64,000 nucleotides of DNA from Semisulcospira habei (Eukaryota > Mollusca > Gastropoda > Semisulcospiridae). A program made the translations under genes and the position numbers. The stretch spans positions 53,189,810 through 53,253,809 of the forward strand of contig BTPG01000004.1 of the NCBI GenBank assembly GCA_036245525.1, read 5' to 3'. Below the pieces are notes generated by a model. The model made no database searches. It had not been told where the DNA came from and saw only the letters and a list, made by a program, of their open reading frames with translations. This document shows positions 59,330 to 64,000 of the stretch, piece by piece; the first letter of the stretch is position 1; each line of letters starts with the position of its first letter.

Positions 59330-61645
59330 TAATAATTAATAATAATTACGGTATTTGTAATGCGCTTATCTTATAATAATTATAACTCTAAGCGCGTACT
59401 CACAACTCGCGCACGCATGCGCACGCTTTAGACAATGACTCACGTACCACAAATAGTGAAATACATTACGACAGTCAGCTTGCGGTGGGGAGTGTGGTGA
59501 TATAGTGCTAAAACTGTTGAAAGAGGTGAGTTTTGAGGGCGGACTGGAAGGAGGAGAGAGAGTGTTTCTGACGAAGAGAGAGTGGGAGAGTGTTCCAGGT
59601 GGATGGACCGTAGACGGAGAAGGAGCGGGGGCCGAAAGTGTTGAGTTTGGTGTGAGGGATGTGGAGGCGGAGAGGGTCGGAGGCAGAGCGGAGGGAGTGG
59701 GAAGGTGTGTAGGGGTGAAGTAAGTTGGAGAGATAGGCAGGAGCGCAGTTGTTCAGGGATTTGTAGCAGAGAGACAGAATTTTGTATTGGATGCGTTCGG
59801 GGATGGGGAGCCAGTGAAGGAGTTTGAGCAGGGGTGTGATGTGGTCGGATTTTTTCTTTCTGAGGACGAGGCGGGCAGCATTGTTCTGGACGCGTTGGAG
59901 AGTGAAAGTGGTGGAGTGAGGGAGGCCGGAAAGGAGAGAGTTGCGGTAGTCGATGCGAGATAAGATGAGAGAGACAGCAAGTTTGGTGGCAGCTTCGGTA
60001 GTGAAGTATTTTCTGATCTGACTGATGCGGTGGAGGTGGAAATAGCATGCCTGGGCCGTGGCGGAGACGAAGCTGGTCATGGACAGAGAGGAATCGAGGA
60101 TAACGCCGATGTTCTTGACCGAGTCAGAGAGGGAGATGGGGGTGCTATCGAGTTGAAGGTGGAGAGAGGGAGGGAGCTGGGAGAGTTTCTAGTGAGTGCC
60201 TACCAGCATGGCTTCCGTTTTGTCGTCGTTCAGTTTAAGCTTGTTTGCTGTCATCCAGTTTTTCACGTCTTCGTAGCAGTCAGTAGTGCAAGTCAGTAGT
60301 GACTGAGTGTTGTCAAGTTTGTCTTTGTCTAGCAGTTGTGAGTCGTCAGCGTAGAGGTGGTGGTGTATGCGGTGAGACTGGATGATGTTGGACAGGGGAG
60401 AGGTGTAGAGTGTGAAAAGGACCGGGCCCAGGATGGACCCCTGTGGAACTCCGCAGGAGAGCGTGACTGGGTTGGAAGAGACGCCATTGATGGTGACGGA
60501 CTGGTGTCTGTCGGAGAGGTAGGACAGAAACCAGGAGTGAGCTGAGTCAGTGATGCCGAAGGAGTGGTGGAGTCGGTGGAGGAGGATAGAGTGGTCAATA
60601 GTGTCAAAGGCGGCAGAGAGATCGAGTAGTATAAGAAGAGATGTTGCCCGAGTCGGTGGAGAAAAGCAGATCGTTTAAGATATGTAGAAGGGCTGTTTCA
60701 GTGCTGTGATGTTTGCGATAGGCAGACTGGAATGGACTGAGGAAGTTGTTGTCGGTGAGGTGGAGGTTGAGCTGGTAGAGAACAACCTTCTCAAGAAGCT
60801 TGGACAGGAAAGAGATTGGAGACTGGGCAATAGTTTTTGAGTTCGTTTGGGTCGAGGTTGTGTTTTTTTAGGAGAGGACAGACGATGGCGGACTTGAAGA
60901 TATCGCGGACGGAGCCGTTTTCTAGAGATGCGTTGATGATGTCGGTAATGAAGGGCAGAAGTTTTGGAAGGCCGTCACGGTAGAGAGAAGCTGGGAGGGG
61001 GTCTAGTTCGCAGGTTTTGAAGGGCATGGACTTTATGGTCTTGAGGACTTCATCCTGAGAGACGGGGCGGAAGGACGAGAGGGGAGTGCCGGAAAAGGTG
61101 GGGTCGGGAGGGCAAGGCGGAGAAGGCAGAGTGTCGAGTGTGTTGCGCAGAGTTTGGATTTTGTCCGAAAAATAGGTAGAAAAGGCGGACGGGAGTTCTT
61201 CTTTGCTGTGTGTGTTGGGGAGAGGAGAGTCTTTAGAAGTGCCTAGAAGTGTGTTCATGGTGGCGTAGAGGGTTTTGGAAGAAGTGGATTCTAGGATTTG
61301 GTTTTGAAGGTGTTTGCGTTTAGAGTCGGAGATCATTTTGCAGATGTTGGATCTAGTTGTTTGGAAGATCTGTCTGTGAACGGTGAGGTCAGATGAGCGC
61401 CAGCGGCGTTCCGCTTGTCGGCGCTCGCGCTTGGCCTCAGCTATGTCGTCAGTGAGCCAGGGGGAGGGGAGTCGGTTGGGTATGGAGCAGGTGGTGACAG
61501 GGGCATGGGTGTCTAGAAGTTTTTGAAGAGTGGAATCGAAGTGGGATGCAAGATCGGGAGAGGGGGCTGGGTCCAAGAGAAGGTCGACAGCTTCGTCGAA
61601 GAAGTTCTTGCGGTTGACAGATTTTAGGTAATGATGAGGCATACT
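59330..61645 (-). mobile_element. LINE-B (CR1/L2/Rex-type), 5'-truncated
   Basis: Minus-strand non-LTR retrotransposon with tail AATAATAATTAATAATAATT and 3' text ATTACGGTATTTGTAATGCG. It covers linker, reverse transcriptase and C-terminal regions. The endonuclease is missing beyond about 61645. The 3' end is repeated at 47005-47430. Confidence 0.85.
59508..61642 (-). pseudogene. LINE-B reverse transcriptase, frame-broken
   Basis: Three frames make up the protein. 60791-61642 (283 codons) has the pre-RT region HFDSTLQKLLDTHAPVTT, RRQAERRWRSSDLTVHRQIF and the RT start PFKTCELDPLPASLYRD. Around 60329-60790 the sequence encodes [13 protein letters not shown] (motif A) and, near 60345, HLYADDS (motif C) in changing frames. 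59508-60080 (190 codons) has YFTTEAATKLAVSLILSRID, LQRVQNNAARLVLRKKKSDH, LLKLLHWLPIPERIQYK and STWNTLPLSLRQKHSLSSFQ. Catalytic words survive but at least two frameshifts (one near 60800-60830) separate the parts. Confidence 0.8.
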
Positions 61646-62056
61646 ATTAATACTAATTTGGATGACTCGTTGTAAAGGTATGAAAATAATTTATTTTGAG
61701 AAAACATGGATTTCTCAGGTACAAAAGACAACACTTAAATACTTCTGTGGCCTGTTGTAAAGTTCAGAGTAATTGAGTAGTTATGCATGTGAACCATCCT
61801 GGATTTGCCATTCTTGTTCAGTGTAATGTTGGTTTTTTTTCCTGTCATTTTTTTCAAATTTTCTATTTAAGTTTGGCTTACAGGTTTGTGGATGAGATCT
61901 TTCAAAACATACTTCATTTGGTTTAATATTTGTAAAGATTAAAGGTCAAGAGATGGACATGTGTGAAAATGTCACTTGTCGACAGAATGTATGACTTAAT
62001 AGGTACTATGACCGACCTATGTAATTATATCAAGATACTTTAACACTTGCATATTT
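61646..62056. other. Non-coding AT-rich stretch
   Basis: Lies between two LINEs. No feature seen. Confidence 0.4.
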
Positions 62057-62347
62057 ATAATAATAATAATAATAATAAGGAAGATTTATAAGGTGCCTAT
62101 GCATGGTAAGATGCACTAGGTGCTGTACATATGAACAAGAAAAATATTACACAAAAGGTGACAAAACCAAAGCCACATGTACAATTACACAAAAGAACAG
62201 AAAATCACTAAATACATAAACACTGATAATCAATATGGGAAAAGATGGGTTTTAAGACTGTGTTTAAAACTGGCACTAGACTCACTGTGTCTCAATGATT
62301 TAGGAAGATCATTCCAGACTGATGGACTCTGGTAAGAAAAAGATCTC
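62057..62347 (-). pseudogene. LINE-C 3' end (C-terminal coding and tail)
   Basis: Minus-strand coding of QRSFSYQSPSVWNDLPKSLR then SASFKHSLKTHLFPY, the conserved C-terminal end of a CR1/L2-type LINE, followed by a short 3' region and an AATAAT tail at 62057-62079. The upstream coding part continues only after a SINE insertion (62348-62785). Confidence 0.75.
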
Positions 62348-62785
62348 TGCCCGGCGGTCCGTGGTGCAGTGGTTAAGGCGCCTGCCACCAATGCCAAAGG
62401 TGCGAGGTTCAAATACGGGTTCCGGCGTCGGACTTTTCTCCTCTGGTAAGTGTCACCGTTAATTCGGGCGGACCGTCGGGGGTTCTTTCTCTGGGTACTC
62501 CGGTTTTTCCACCCCCCACCCACCCCCCCATCCCCCACACTTTGGTACCGGTTTCAGGCCACTTTACAAGTTTCAAATACAAGCGATCAAAAATCTCTGT
62601 AACTTCAGTAGCTGAACTGGCCCTTCGTCTGTCTTGTACTGTGTTTGTCTTAAATGGCGTAAATCCGTGTCTGTTACGTGAGTGTGCGTGTTGGGTTTCA
62701 GTTCGTGGCGCTTTGAGTCGATTTGCCCAAAAATTGAGAAAAAGCGCCTATATAATAACGGTATTAGTATTAGTTAGTATTAAAT
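62348..62785 (+). mobile_element. tRNA-derived SINE nested in LINE-C
   Basis: The head has an A box TGGTGCAGTGG (62362-62372) and B box GGTTCAAATAC (62406-62416), then CTCCTCTGGTAAGTGTCACC as in the SINE head at 5936-6037. A middle core includes CTGGGTACTCCGGTTTTTCC. The tail end is AAAAGCGCCTATATAATAAC with ATTAGT units. It is transcribed by RNA polymerase III and mobilised by a partner LINE, as known for SINEs. It splits the C-terminal coding region of LINE-C. No clear target duplication was seen. Confidence 0.8.
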
Positions 62786-64000
62786 CCTTTAGTCCTTACT
62801 GTAGGAATACGAAGCATTTTATTGTCAGACGAACTGCGCAATTGCCTCGAAGGGATATAACAGTGAAGGAGCTCTGAGAGATAAGTGGGTCTAGTGCCAG
62901 AAAGGGAAACATGACAAATGGACAGACTTTGTGCTTGACTCTCGCCTTCACTGGCAACCAGTGTACAGCGTGCAGGAGGGGGGACACATGGTCTGAAATT
63001 TTCGTTTTCATGACCAGACGTGCGGCTGAATTTTGGACTCTCTGGAGCCGATCAAATAGATACTGCGGGCATCCAGATAAGAGTGAGTTGGCATAGTCAA
63101 TGCGAGACAGAACAAATGAACAAACCAGAGTTTTTGTTGCCTCTGATGTAAGGAACTGTCTAATGGAGCTAATACGACGCATCTCCAAATAGGCTGTCCT
63201 GCAAATGTTTATCATCTGTTTATCCATGGACAAGTCATGCTCAGTTGCAACACCCAGGTTCTTCACTGACTGAGAGAAGCTGATGGTCGTGTTCTCAATC
63301 ATGATATGCTGAGGCAAAGCGGTAGAAGAAGACATTCTGGGTGATGCAATGAGCATGGCTTCCATTTTTCCTTCACTTTGAGCTTGTTTTCTGACATCCA
63401 CAGCCTCACATCAAGAATGCAATGTGACATGGTCTGGATGATCTCGTTGACCTGACTCACACTACCTGACTTAGAGCTGTGTATCATCACTGTAAGCGTG
63501 ATGTGAAACAGTGTCCAGCAATAATACTGGACAAAGGCTGTACATACAGTAGGAAAAGCACTGGGCCTAATACTGAGCCTTGTGGGACCCCAAAACGGAG
63601 GCTGGCAGGTGCAGAGACATGCCCATCGACAGACACAGTCTGTGATCACTCAATAATGTAAGAGTGGAACCAAGACAGGGCAGTGCCATCAATGCCAAAA
63701 ACAAGCTGGAGACGATTAATCAGGGTAGTGTGGTCGATTGTGTCGAACGCGCTAGAAAGATCTAGTAAAGCGAGCACTGACACCTTACCATCATCCAGAG
63801 CAAGTAACAAGTCATTCATGATTCTGAGAAGTGCTGTTTCAGTACTGTGGCAACATCTGTAGGCTGACTGAAATGGATCCATAAGATTATTCAAGGCCAG
63901 GTGATCCAAAAGTTGCGAAAACACAATCTTTTCTATCACCTTTGACAGAAACGGTAGGTTTGAGACAGGTCTATAATTCTTAAGGTCATTATGATCTAAT
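62786..64000 (-). pseudogene. LINE-C reverse transcriptase, runs off the window
   Basis: Minus-strand CR1/L2/Rex-type reverse transcriptase in broken frames. 63646-63939 has FQSAYRCCHSTETALLRIMN and LALLDLSSAFDTIDHTTLIN (motif A). 63299-63649 and 62796-63401 carry the later part: LKVKEKWKPCSL, ISFSQSVKNLGVATEHDLSM, FLTSEATKTLVCSFVLSRID, DRLQRVQNSAARLVMKTKIS and LHAVHWLPVKARVKHK. The catalytic YADD region near 63480-63500 lies across a frameshift. 62786-62930 does not match the expected end and may be foreign. The element's 5' part is beyond 64000. Confidence 0.8.

Overview
The window is animal nuclear DNA, most likely from a marine invertebrate and probably a mollusc. Four things point to an animal: GT/AG-spliced coding exons, abundant non-LTR retrotransposons (LINEs), tRNA-headed SINEs, and long microsatellites. 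The mollusc guess rests on recalled SINE tail and LINE styles and is not proven. There are no bacterial operons, rRNA or tRNA genes, or CRISPR arrays.

The outstanding object is a complete Polinton/Maverick element (an adintovirus-like endogenous virus) at 30471-46934, about 16.5 kb. It has 224-228 bp terminal inverted repeats that begin AG and end CT, and the 5-bp word gaggt lies on both outer sides. It carries 14 tightly packed open reading frames on both strands, AT-rich compared with the flanks. They include a protein-primed family B DNA polymerase, an rve (DDE) integrase, an A32/FtsK-like packaging ATPase, a double jelly-roll major capsid protein, a jelly-roll minor capsid (penton) protein, and a set of membrane or coiled-coil proteins typical of the family. 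Together they cover genome replication (PolB), chromosomal insertion (integrase), capsid building (MCP and mCP) and genome packaging (ATPase). No adenain-like maturation protease was found. A 79-aa frame just upstream of PolB looks like its displaced N-terminal part. Many start codons sit directly behind an AATAAAA motif. Each terminal repeat can itself fold back as a hairpin.

Left of the Polinton, 1-30470 is gene-poor and repeat-rich. Four spliced exons on the minus strand (14724-14773, 14306-14651, 13005-13139, 1797-1897) look like part of one host gene of unknown function. Its introns hold three pieces of one LINE family (LINE-A) and a 4.6 kb ATCT-type satellite at 7748-12357. A fifth, unconnected exon candidate lies at 18818-18925. 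Dozens of short palindromic or TTAA-bounded MITE-like elements, SINE-like retroposons with target duplications, and microsatellites fill the rest.

Right of the Polinton, 46940-64000 holds a 500-N assembly gap (48157-48656), CR1/L2/Rex1-type LINE remains (47005-47430, 51145-52410, 59330-61645, 62060-64000), a third LINE-A fragment, a large 159-bp-arm inverted repeat and a SINE nested inside a LINE. Every LINE here appears truncated or frame-broken. The Polinton's capsid, ATPase, integrase and polymerase-core frames are open.
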